Part shown: positions 54,389-64,000 of the stretch, piece by piece
How the letters are laid out: the number at the start of each line of letters is the position of its first letter
Position numbering within the stretch: the stretch's first letter is position 1
Assembly: GCF_014204915.1 (NCBI RefSeq)
Contig: NZ_JACHMH010000001.1
Coordinates: forward strand, 5,729,501-5,793,500
DNA length: 64,000 bases
DNA from: Crossiella cryophila
Lineage (GTDB): Bacteria; Actinomycetota; Actinomycetes; Mycobacteriales; Pseudonocardiaceae
Reading direction: 5' to 3'
Position numbers and translations under genes: made by a program
The notes under the pieces: generated by a model
What the model was told of the DNA's origin: nothing
The model's database searches: none
What the model saw: only the letters and a program-made list of their open reading frames with translations

Positions 54389-56170
54389 TCACTCTATAGA
54401 AACCACCCTAACCGGCGTTGCCGTCGCGGAACCGCCCCGCCCGTCTGACCAGGCCGCCCACAACTCGGCGTACCGACCACCGGCCCGCAACAACTCCGCG
54501 TGCGCCCCGGACTCCACCACCCGGCCACCTGCCAGCACCACCACCCGGTCCGCCGCCGCGGCCTGGGTCAACCGGTGTGCCACCACCAATGCCGTTCGTC
54601 CGGCCAGCGCCGCCATCGCCGCCTGCTCCAGCACCCGGGCGCCCGCGCTGCCCGCTTCGGCGGTGGCCTCGTCCAGGATGACCACGGGTGGGTCCGCCAG
54701 TACCAGCCGGGCCAGTGCCAGCTGCTGGGCCTGGGCGACGGTCAGGCGATGGCCGCCTTCACCGACCACAGTGGACAGTCCGTCCGGTAGTCCATCGGCC
54801 CACGCCAGTGCTCCCACCCGGTCCAGCGCCGAGCGCAGTTCCGCCTCGGATGCCTCGGGTCGTGCCAGGCGCAGGTCCGCGGCCAGGGAGCCGGCGAACA
54901 CGTGCACTTCCTGCGTCACCAGGGCCACTGTCCGCCGTAGTGCCAGTTCGGCCAACGGCAAGCCACCCACCGTCACCGTGCCGCCGGTCGGCTCGCGCAC
55001 CCCTGCGATCAACTTGGCCAGGGTGGTCTTGCCCGCTCCGCTCTCGCCGACCAGCGCCACCCGCTCGCCCGGCGCCAGTTCCAGGTCGACCCCGTGCAGC
55101 ACCTCGTGTCCCTGGACGTAGCCGAAGGTCACGCCGGTGACCTTGACGGTGGTGTCCAGCGGGACCACCGCGCCCGCGGGCTCGACCACCGCGGGCCGGT
55201 CGGCCACGCCCACCAGCCGGGCCAGGCTCGCCGCCGCAGACTGGGCGTCATCGGCCAGGGCCAGTGCCGCGCCGACCGGGTTGAACAGGTTGTGCGCGTA
55301 CAGCGCGGCCGCCGTCGCGGTGCCCAGCGACACCGATCCCTGTGCCACCAACACAAAACCGGCCACCAGCACCGCGCCCAGTCCGATCAGCTCAGCGGTG
55401 TTGACCCGGCCGTAGAACTGCGTGACCAGCCGGATCCCGCGCAACGCCAGGGACACCGCGGACGTCGACCGCTCCCGCACCCGGCCGAGTTGCTGGTCAC
55501 CCATCCCCAGCGCCCTTACCGTCGAAGCGCCACCGATGGTGTCCAGCAGTTGCTGCTGCTGGGCACCCACCGCCACCCGGTGGTCGGCGTACACCCGCAA
55601 CGCCCGCCCGCCGTACCAGCGCACGGCCTGCACCTGCACCGGCAACGCGAGCAGGGCGGCGAGCAGGAATCGCCAGTCCAGCACCGCGAATCCGGCCAAG
55701 GTCAGTACGATCGCCAGCCCCGATCGGGCCAGCACCGGCACCGCGTTGCGCACCGCGTCGGCCACCACGGCAACGTCCCGGGTGACTCGCGCGGTCAGGT
55801 CACCCGACCCGGCCCGCTCCACCTCGCCCAGCGGCAACTCCAGTGCCCGTGCGACAAACCTCTCCCGCAGCCGGGCCAGCATGCCCTCGCCCAGCCGTGC
55901 CACCATGGCCACGCCGCCCGCGGTGGCCACACCCTGGACCAGGGCGACAACCACCAGCCAGCCCACCGACCAGGCGATGGCGTCGGCCGCGTCCCGCCCC
56001 GCCACCAGGTCGACGATCCGGCCCAGTAACCAGGGCGTCACCAACCCGACCGCGGTGCCCAGCAACAACACCAGGAATCCGCCGAGGGCCAATCCCCGGT
56101 GCAGCCGCAGTAAAGCCCACACCGCGGCCCAGGTCCGCCGCCCATCCGCGACCGGCAGCAGTTCCCTCAT
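54389..56170 (-). CDS. ABC transporter, fused membrane and ATPase domains (active-Walker subunit)
   Basis: 593 residues: six-TM type I exporter domain then a nucleotide-binding domain. Walker A is intact (ALVGESGAGKTTLAKLIAG), Q-loop in VALVTQEVHVFAGSLAADL, Walker B VVILDEATAEAGSAG, and H-loop VVAHRLTQAAAADR. The signature is degenerate: GHRLTVAQAQQLALAR instead of LSGGQ. It overlaps the partner half-transporter gene (ATGA). Half-transporter pairs with the exporter fold can import ferric siderophores (IrtAB, YbtPQ), which suits the iron-box context, but export is also possible. Confidence 0.9.
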   Translation of the reverse strand: MRELLPVADGRRTWAAVWALLRLHRGLALGGFLVLLLGTAVGLVTPWLLGRIVDLVAGRDAADAIAWSVGWLVVVALVQGVATAGGVAMVARLGEGMLARLRERFVARALELPLGEVERAGSGDLTARVTRDVAVVADAVRNAVPVLARSGLAIVLTLAGFAVLDWRFLLAALLALPVQVQAVRWYGGRALRVYADHRVAVGAQQQQLLDTIGGASTVRALGMGDQQLGRVRERSTSAVSLALRGIRLVTQFYGRVNTAELIGLGAVLVAGFVLVAQGSVSLGTATAAALYAHNLFNPVGAALALADDAQSAAASLARLVGVADRPAVVEPAGAVVPLDTTVKVTGVTFGYVQGHEVLHGVDLELAPGERVALVGESGAGKTTLAKLIAGVREPTGGTVTVGGLPLAELALRRTVALVTQEVHVFAGSLAADLRLARPEASEAELRSALDRVGALAWADGLPDGLSTVVGEGGHRLTVAQAQQLALARLVLADPPVVILDEATAEAGSAGARVLEQAAMAALAGRTALVVAHRLTQAAAADRVVVLAGGRVVESGAHAELLRAGGRYAELWAAWSDGRGGSATATPVRVVSIE

Positions 56171-57909
56171 CCCAGCACCGCCGCCCGGTAGTCGGCGTTG
56201 CCCGCCGCCAGCTCCACATGCCGCCCCTGCGCCACAACCCGCCCCCGCGTCACCAGCAACACCCGATCGGCCACGGCCAGCAACGCCGGACTGGACGCCA
56301 CCACCACCGTGGTACGTCCACGCCGGACCTCCCGGATCCCGGCCGCCAGCCGAGCCTCGGTCACCGCGTCCACCGCGGTGGTCGGCTCGTCCAGCACCAG
56401 CACCACGGGATCCGCCGCCAGCGCACGCGCCAGCGCGACCCGTTGCCGCTGCCCGCCGGTGAGCGACCGCCCGCGCTCACTCACCGCGGTGTCCAGTCCC
56501 GCGGGCAGCACCTCGGCCACGCTGTCCACTCCCGCCGCGACCAACACCTTGGTCAGCTCTGGCGGAATCGACCCGCTGTCAACGGGATCCGTTGCCGATG
56601 CGCCAGGAACCGCCGTGCCCGGTTTGGTCGCGGCGCGGACATTCTCCAGCACCGTGCCCTCGAACAGCTCCGCGTCGTGCGCCGCCACCAGCACCGCCGA
56701 CCGCGCCAGTCGAGCATCCACAGTGGACAACGCGACCCCGTCGAGCCACAGCTCACCCGACTCGGGTTCCACCTCACGACCCAGGCAGCGCACCAGCATC
56801 GCCGCCTCGGCCGGGTCCACGGCCACCACGCCCAGGAACTCGCCCGCCTCGACGATAGCACTGAAATCCAGTGATCCATTCCGGCTGTCCACAGCCAGCG
56901 AACCGGCTGGATTCGCCGGCAACTCGGCCGTCGCGGCGGGCAGCAGCGGGGGAGTGGAGAGCACCGCCGCGATGCGGTCGGCCGAACTCCGGCCCTGCGC
57001 GAAGTTCTTGCTCACCCAGGAGAACAACGTCAACGGCCACAACAGGAACTGCGCCAGCCCGACCGCGGTGACCAGTTCGCCGACGGTGATCGTCCCGTTC
57101 GCGGCCAGGTTCGCCCCGACCAGGGCGACCACCGCGAGGAAGATCCCGGTGAGCATGGTCATCGAACCGTCCAGCCAGGACTGCGCCCGCGCCGCGCGCA
57201 CCGCCGCGGCCATCGACTCGCCGCTGATCGTGGCGTACCGCGCGGTCGCGGCCTGTTCGGCGCCGATGCCCTTCAACGCCCGGAGTCCGGCCACCAGGTC
57301 CGCCGCGACCCCCGAAGCCAGCGCCGCCCGGTCCTGCTCGGCGTGACTACGTCGTTCCAGGGGACGTCCCAGCGCCCGCGCCGCCCACAGCAACAACGGC
57401 GCGGCAACCAGTACCAGCGCACCCAGCACCCAGGACGCCCGCAGCAACGCCACCGCGCCGACCACCAGTGCCACCACCGCCGCCAGTCCGGCGGGCAGGC
57501 CCATGTTCAGCGCGCCGACCCGCTGCGCGTCGCCGGTGGCCACACTGGTCAGCTCGCCCGACAACCGGCCGGTCTCCGCGCCACCGCGCGGGTCCAGCAC
57601 CCGCTCGGTCAACTCGATCCGCAACCGGTGCGCGGCCTGTTCCGCCGCCCGTTCGCCGAGCCGCGCGCTGAACCGGAAGCTCAGCGACAGCAGCACGAAG
57701 TCCAGCACCAGCACGCCCAGCCACCACAGCAACGAGCTGAGCGAGCCGGTGGAGACGGCCCGGTCGATCACCACGCCGATCAGCACCGGCACCAGTGCCT
57801 CGCCGGTCTGATGGCTGGCCGCCAGTACGGCGGAGGACGCGGTGAGGCCGCGTTGGCCGAGGATCGCGCGGGTCAGGACGGCGCGGCCCGACGTAGTTCC
57901 GACGGGCAC
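56167..57909 (-). CDS. ABC transporter, fused membrane and ATPase domains (degenerate-Walker subunit)
   Basis: 580 residues, GTG start at 57909. Six-TM exporter domain then a nucleotide-binding domain. Walker A is lost: the loop reads GVVAVDPAEAAMLVRCLG with no GKT/S. The signature LTGGQRQRVALARAL is intact and Walker B is VVLVLDEPTTAVD; the H-loop His is replaced (VVVASSPALLAVADR). With the partner, whose Walker A is intact and signature degenerate, one complete ATP site can form. This is the asymmetric pattern known from heterodimeric exporters. An iron-box candidate lies 16 bp upstream. Confidence 0.88.
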   Translation of the reverse strand: MPVGTTSGRAVLTRAILGQRGLTASSAVLAASHQTGEALVPVLIGVVIDRAVSTGSLSSLLWWLGVLVLDFVLLSLSFRFSARLGERAAEQAAHRLRIELTERVLDPRGGAETGRLSGELTSVATGDAQRVGALNMGLPAGLAAVVALVVGAVALLRASWVLGALVLVAAPLLLWAARALGRPLERRSHAEQDRAALASGVAADLVAGLRALKGIGAEQAATARYATISGESMAAAVRAARAQSWLDGSMTMLTGIFLAVVALVGANLAANGTITVGELVTAVGLAQFLLWPLTLFSWVSKNFAQGRSSADRIAAVLSTPPLLPAATAELPANPAGSLAVDSRNGSLDFSAIVEAGEFLGVVAVDPAEAAMLVRCLGREVEPESGELWLDGVALSTVDARLARSAVLVAAHDAELFEGTVLENVRAATKPGTAVPGASATDPVDSGSIPPELTKVLVAAGVDSVAEVLPAGLDTAVSERGRSLTGGQRQRVALARALAADPVVLVLDEPTTAVDAVTEARLAAGIREVRRGRTTVVVASSPALLAVADRVLLVTRGRVVAQGRHVELAAGNADYRAAVLG

Positions 57910-57924
57910 CCCGTCACCTCCCAG

Positions 57925-57943
57925 TTAGGTAAGGCTACGGTAA
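57925..57943. promoter_or_regulatory. Iron-box (IdeR/DmdR-type) candidate between divergent units
   Basis: TTAGGTAAGGCTACGGTAA matches 15 of 19 positions of TTAGGTTAGGCTAACCTAA. It lies between the start of the ABC half-transporter gene (57909, minus) and of the first FecCD permease gene (57971, plus), and could repress both when iron is plentiful. Confidence 0.65.
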
Positions 57944-57970
57944 CGGAGTACGACTGGGGATGGAGATCAA

Positions 57971-59023
57971 ATGGTCGAGGTGCTCGCCACACGCGGGGGT
58001 TCGCCACCGCGCACGGCCCGTGCCCGTGGGATCGCGCTGCGTGCCGGTGGACTGTTGCTCGCGGTCCTCGCGCTCGCGGTGGTGTGCCTGCTCAGTGTGT
58101 GGTTCGGGCTGAAGTCGATTCCCTTCGCTGACATCTGGTCGGTGTTGTGGCACAACGACGGCTCCGCCGAAGCGGTCATCGTGCACGAGCTGCGCATCCC
58201 GCGCACCCTGCTGGGCCTGCTCGTCGGCGCCGCGCTCGGACTCTCCGGCGCCCTGATGCAGGCGTTGTCCCGCAACGCCCTGGCCGATCCCGGACTGCTC
58301 GGGGTGACCATGGGCGCCTCCACCGCGGTGGTGATCGGCATCGCCTTCCTCGGCGTGTCCGGCACCACCGGATCGATCGTGCTCGGCTTCGCCGGTGCCG
58401 CTATCGCCTCCCTCGTCGTCTATGTGCTCGGTTCCACCGGCCGGGCCGCGGTCACGCCGGACCGGCTGATCATGGCCGGAGCGGCGATCACCGCGGTGCT
58501 GCTCGCCTTCAACACCGCCGTGCTGCTGCTGGACCCGGCCTCGTTCAACCAGTTCCGCTACTGGAACGCGGGCTCGCTGGCCGGCCGCCGGATGGACGTG
58601 GTGACCGTGGTCGCCCCGTTCCTGGGCGCGGGCATCCTGCTCGCCCTCGGACTTGCCCGCCCGCTCAACGGACTCGCCCTCGGCGAGGAGACCGGCCGCG
58701 CCCTCGGCGTCCACATGGGACGGACCCGCTGGCTCGGCGCGCTCGCCATCACCGTGTTGTGCGGCGCGGCCACCGCGGCGGCCGGACCCATCAGCTTCCT
58801 CGGCCTCGCCGTGCCACACCTCGCCCGGCTGCTGGTCGGCGCCGACCAGCGCTGGGTGCTGCCCTTCTCCGCGGTGCTCGCGCCGATGTTGTTGCTGGGC
58901 GCGGACATCCTCGGCCGCCTGCTCGTCGCGCCCGCCGAGCTGGCGGTGGGGATCGTGACCGCTTTCCTTGGCGCGCCCGTGTTCCTCGCCCTGTGCCGCC
59001 GCCGGAAGCTGGTGCACTCATGA
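57971..59023 (+). CDS. FecCD-type iron-siderophore permease, subunit 1
   Basis: 350 residues with about ten helices of the BtuC/FecCD fold. Core motifs: IVHELRIPRTLLGLLVGAAL, GLSGALMQALSRNALADPGL, then LGVHMGRTRWLGALAITVLC and GPISFLGLAVPHLARLLVGA. With the second subunit (ATGA overlap) it forms the membrane channel for a ferric siderophore. No FecE-type ATPase gene is found in the window. Confidence 0.93.
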   Translation: MVEVLATRGGSPPRTARARGIALRAGGLLLAVLALAVVCLLSVWFGLKSIPFADIWSVLWHNDGSAEAVIVHELRIPRTLLGLLVGAALGLSGALMQALSRNALADPGLLGVTMGASTAVVIGIAFLGVSGTTGSIVLGFAGAAIASLVVYVLGSTGRAAVTPDRLIMAGAAITAVLLAFNTAVLLLDPASFNQFRYWNAGSLAGRRMDVVTVVAPFLGAGILLALGLARPLNGLALGEETGRALGVHMGRTRWLGALAITVLCGAATAAAGPISFLGLAVPHLARLLVGADQRWVLPFSAVLAPMLLLGADILGRLLVAPAELAVGIVTAFLGAPVFLALCRRRKLVHS

Positions 59024-60084
59024 CCCGCGTTCAGGAACGTACCACGCCGATCCGCGGCCGGGTGTTGCGTATCCACAGGGGCTGGTTGTCCCTGCGACTG
59101 GCCCCGCGCACCCTGCTGATGTGCCTGCTGCTGGCGCTGGCCGCGGCCAGCGCAGGCGTGTTCGGCATGACCACCGGCGACTTCCCGCTCACCCCCGGCG
59201 AGGTGGTCAACGCGTTGCTGGGACTGGGCGACGGCCCCACCGAGTTCATCGTGGTGACCCTGCGCCTGCCCAGGGTGGTGGCCGGACTGCTGGTCGGCGC
59301 GGCGCTGGCGGTCAGCGGCGCGGTGCTGCAGAGCCTGACCCGAAACCCGTTGGGCAGCCCCGATTTCATGGGCTTCACCACCGGCTCGGCCACCGGCGCC
59401 ATCCTGGTCATCGTCTGGTTCCAGGGCAGCATGGCCGCGATCTCCCTCGGCGCGCTGATCGGCGGCGGGCTGACCATGGTCGTGGCCTACCTGCTCGCGT
59501 TCTCCCGCGGTGTGCAGGGATTCCGGCTCGTGCTGGTCGGCATCGGGCTGAGCAGCCTGCTGCTCTCGGTCAACCTGTACCTGATCACCAGCTCCAGCCT
59601 GCACCTCGCGCTGGCCGCGGAGGCCTGGCAGACCGGCACCCTCAACGGCCGCACCTGGAACCACCTGCTGCCGCTGGTGGCGGCCATGGCGGTGCTGCTG
59701 CCGATCGCGCTGTACTACGGGCGCAGGTTCTCGGTGCTGGAGATGGGTGATGAGATGGCGGCCACGCTGGGAGTGCGGGTCGAACGCACCCGCCTGGCGC
59801 TGCTGGGCATCAGCGTCACCCTGGCCGCGCTGGCCACCGCGGCGGCCGGGCCGATCGCATTCGTGGCACTGGCCGCCCCGCAGCTGGCCCGCCGCCTCAC
59901 CGCCGCGCCGGGGCCCAACCTGTTCGCCTCGGCGCTGATGGGCTCCGCGCTGCTGTTGGTCAGCGACCTTGCGGTGCAACGGATCTTCGCGCCGGTGCAG
60001 CTCCCGGTGGGCATCGTCACCGGCGGGATCGGCGGGCTGTACCTGGTGTGGCTGCTGGTCCACGAGTGGCGCCGGGGCCGGTAG
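59020..60084 (+). CDS. FecCD-type iron-siderophore permease, subunit 2
   Basis: 354 residues. Core motifs: FIVVTLRLPRVVAGLLVGAA, AVSGAVLQSLTRNPLGSPDF, TLGVRVERTRLALLGISVTL and GPIAFVALAAPQLARRLTAA. The N-terminus has an extra basic cytoplasmic segment (RVQERTTPIRGRVLRIHRG) before the first helix. It partners with the preceding gene. Downstream is about 0.5 kb without a gene. Confidence 0.93.
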   Translation: MTRVQERTTPIRGRVLRIHRGWLSLRLAPRTLLMCLLLALAAASAGVFGMTTGDFPLTPGEVVNALLGLGDGPTEFIVVTLRLPRVVAGLLVGAALAVSGAVLQSLTRNPLGSPDFMGFTTGSATGAILVIVWFQGSMAAISLGALIGGGLTMVVAYLLAFSRGVQGFRLVLVGIGLSSLLLSVNLYLITSSSLHLALAAEAWQTGTLNGRTWNHLLPLVAAMAVLLPIALYYGRRFSVLEMGDEMAATLGVRVERTRLALLGISVTLAALATAAAGPIAFVALAAPQLARRLTAAPGPNLFASALMGSALLLVSDLAVQRIFAPVQLPVGIVTGGIGGLYLVWLLVHEWRRGR

Positions 60085-60278
60085 CCGCGCCGATCCAACA
60101 CCGTGTCCAACAACAGCCAACAGCAACCGGGCAACCGTGGACACGACCGAAACCGCAGGCTGCGCGGCCGCCTCGATCAGGACACGAACGTGTTGCGGGA
60201 GCAATCATCCCGGCCGTTCGTGAGTCATGGTCTTCCCAGCGTTTCCGCACGGCCCCAACGATTGCGGATCCCTGACCC

Positions 60279-60323
60279 AGGTGGCGCCCCGCGCCCGCGC
60301 CCCCGTCTCGCGGGGCGCCACCT
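60279..60323 (+). terminator. Long GC-rich stem-loop
   Basis: Perfect 15-bp arms (AGGTGGCGCCCCGCG and its complement) with a 15-nt loop, about 195 bp after the last permease stop. No T run follows. It may terminate the permease transcript or act as a structured leader element. Confidence 0.5.
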
Positions 60324-60399
60324 TGCTCACACCGAACAGGTGACCGAGTGCGGGAAGCGGGCGACCTGGGTAAACACCTCTGGTACCGCCACCTGGTCA

Positions 60400-60420
60400 G
60401 GGTTTGCTGTGATCAAACCC
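60400..60420. promoter_or_regulatory. Dyad upstream of geosmin synthase
   Basis: GGGTTTG-CTGTGAT-CAAACCC: 7-bp perfect arms around 7 nt, about 200 bp before the geosmin synthase start. The inner TGTGATCA recalls a CRP-type half-site. The regulator is unknown. Confidence 0.35.
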
Positions 60421-60491
60421 GGGCAAATGCGGCCCACCCCCGGTACCTTCCGTCATCTCCGTGATCACCGGTTGGGCTGGTCGAGCGATGA

Positions 60492-62948
<2,457 letters not shown>

Positions 62949-62970
62949 TCGAGCGCTCACCGCAACCCCC

Positions 62971-63007
62971 AACGTCGGTTATGTCCATTCAGGGCGTAGC
63001 CGACGTT
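62971..63007 (+). terminator. Intrinsic terminator after geosmin synthase
   Basis: Stem of 11 positions: AACGTCGGTTA (62971-62981) with TAGCCGACGTT (62997-63007), one G-U wobble, a 15-nt loop, and GTTACATGTGCGGTTTCTGTT downstream. It starts 22 bp after the geosmin synthase stop. Confidence 0.65.
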
Positions 63008-63110
63008 GTTACATGTGCGGTTTCTGTTGTGCCCCTTGCTATCCGGGCTTCAGCTGCGGGCCAGAATCTGCTGTTCGCTCACAGAGGAATGGCCTGGGGA
63101 ACCTTTGGTG

Positions 63111-63153
63111 CTGATCGTTTCGTTCCGCAGAAAGAAGCGGTGCGCGGGGCGGG
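63111..63153 (+). repeat. 43-bp dispersed repeat, copy 2
   Basis: Exact inverted counterpart of 54278-54320 (43 of 43). The segment includes CGTTCCGCAGAAAGAAGCGG. Low-complexity, G-rich DNA follows to the end of the window. Confidence 0.9.
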
Positions 63154-64000
63154 GCACGACACGGCATGGTGGTCGAGGGTCGGGAGTCGTCAGGCATGGG
63201 GCGGGTCGGTCGGGTGGCTCGGCCGTGGGGTGGGTGGCTCGGCTGAGTGAGGGGTCGTTGGCACTGGGGTGAGCGAGGGGCGCAACACGGGGCACGGGCC
63301 GGGTGGGGCGGCGGGGTGCTCATCGTCGGCGGGGTGCTGACAGTCGGGTGAGCAGGGGGTGGCAGCTCCGGGTCGGGCGCACGGGCCGTTTGGGGCGGGC
63401 GGCCGGAGTGGTCGGTGTCGCTGGGGCGGCGGCCTGCGGTTGGGCTGGAGTCGACTTGGGCTGGAGCCGAGCGGAGCGGGTGGCCCGGACCGGGTAGTCC
63501 GGAGTGGCGGCGTTACCGGTAGCGACGGCACTGGCGTGACCTGGTTGCTGGGCGGCGGGCTGGTCGATGTTGTTCTGGCCTCGCGGCCTCGCGGCCTCGC
63601 GGCCTCGCGGCCTCGCGGCCTCGCGGCCTCGCGGCCTCGCGGCCTCGCGGCCTCGCGGCCTCGCGGCCTCGCGGCCTCGCGGCCTCGCGGCCTCGCGGCC
63701 TCGCGGCCTCGCGGCCTCGCGGCCTCGCGGCCTCGCGGCCGTGTGCGGGGTGGGGAGCGCTTGTGGGGCGTGGGGGCTTCCCCGGCGAGGTGGCTTCCTG
63801 GGCGAGGTGGACTCGCGCGGCCCGTCGGGTGGGGTGGGCTTGCGTGGGCTCGGCGCAGCGCGGCGGGGTGGGTTTGCGTGGGCTCGGTGGCGCGGGGTGT
63901 GCATGGAGGGTTGTGCGGTGGGTTGAGGCGGTTGCGATGGGGATTCTCGGGGGCGCCTAGACCGCGGGGATTGCGGGCTGCGGTGGGGCCGGGTTGGCTG
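63154..64000. other. Gene-free G-rich low-complexity region
   Basis: No gene was recognised from the repeat to the window end. The plus strand is rich in GGGG and GGTGGG. It contains the 20-copy octamer array (63577-63736) and near-repeats around 63840-63895 (GTGGGCTTGCGTGGGCTCGG and GTGGGTTTGCGTGGGCTCGG). Confidence 0.7.
63577..63736. repeat. (GGCCTCGC)20 tandem octamer array
   Basis: Twenty perfect consecutive copies of GGCCTCGC (160 bp), followed by GGCC. No frame on either strand contains a stop; the plus strand reads as repeats of GLAASRPR and the minus as repeats of REAARPRG. Any change of one copy shifts the reading frame. Confidence 0.97.

Noticed and set aside
54389-57909. Drug exporter only
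   Set aside because: Possible from the fold, but the iron-box-like site and adjacent FecCD genes make a siderophore role more likely; kept as an alternative in the entries.
63567-63926. Protein of GLAASRPR repeats
   Set aside because: Its frame depends on a perfect octamer array that is open in every frame; no start context and no non-repetitive domain.

Overview
The window is high-GC actinomycete chromosome: GTG starts are common, stop and start codons overlap (ATGA/GTGA) at most operon junctions, and there is a two-domain geosmin synthase, DHA2 and ABC-2 exporters, and iron boxes of the IdeR/DmdR type. A palindromic 13-mer, GTCCAC(A/T)GTGGAC, recurs inside genes. The overall picture suggests a soil actinomycete, perhaps Pseudonocardiaceae, but the species cannot be named from the sequence alone. 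No rRNA, tRNA, CRISPR array, integrase or transposase gene was recognised.

Layout. 1-5 kb: two unrecognised genes (the first may be cut by the window edge), a DHA2 drug exporter, a secreted GNAT-like protein, a MarR regulator, a repeat array, a TetR remnant and an F420-type nitroreductase. 5-8.6 kb (minus) and 19.7-23 kb (plus): two modules with the same order, ABC ATPase, ABC-2 permease, histidine kinase, LuxR-type response regulator. Between them lie a flavin monooxygenase with a DUF6314 protein, a coupled operon of membrane protein, TPR membrane protein and AAA+ ATPase, a NUDIX hydrolase, a multi-TM protein, and a GH101 glycosidase coupled to an orphan response regulator. 23-25 kb is gene-free and low in complexity. 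25-32 kb: an MpaB-type oxygenase with a deaminase, an SDR/AraC divergent pair, a class A beta-lactamase, and a GbsR-controlled ABC-2 transporter. 32.3-35.8 kb: a three-gene operon around a lipoprotein that joins a solute-binding-like domain to a VWA domain.

36.6-48.7 kb is a catabolic cluster that appears to encode the whole route choline -> betaine aldehyde -> glycine betaine -> dimethylglycine -> sarcosine -> glycine. It holds a GMC choline dehydrogenase, an aldehyde dehydrogenase, a Rieske oxygenase with its own Rieske ferredoxin and ferredoxin reductase, a dimethylglycine oxidase-like protein, a monomeric sarcosine oxidase, an APC permease and an IclR regulator. Two matching 36-bp operator candidates lie in front of the two transcription units.

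51.6-60.1 kb is an iron region: a FetB-like permease, a siderophore-binding lipoprotein, a pair of half-transporter ABC proteins whose ATP sites are degenerate in complementary ways, and two FecCD permeases, with two iron-box-like sites. Geosmin synthase follows at 60.6-62.9 kb.

The most unusual material is non-coding. A 19-bp repeat (GTGTTGGCCGTTCTCGTAC) occurs five times in two convergent intergenic arrays 32 kb apart. A 153-bp nested perfect hairpin lies at 36.3 kb. A 43-bp sequence is present in two exact inverted copies (54.3 and 63.1 kb), each leading into a low-complexity tail with tandem repeats, including 20 perfect copies of an 8-mer. The 13-mer noted above always falls in the same codon phase.
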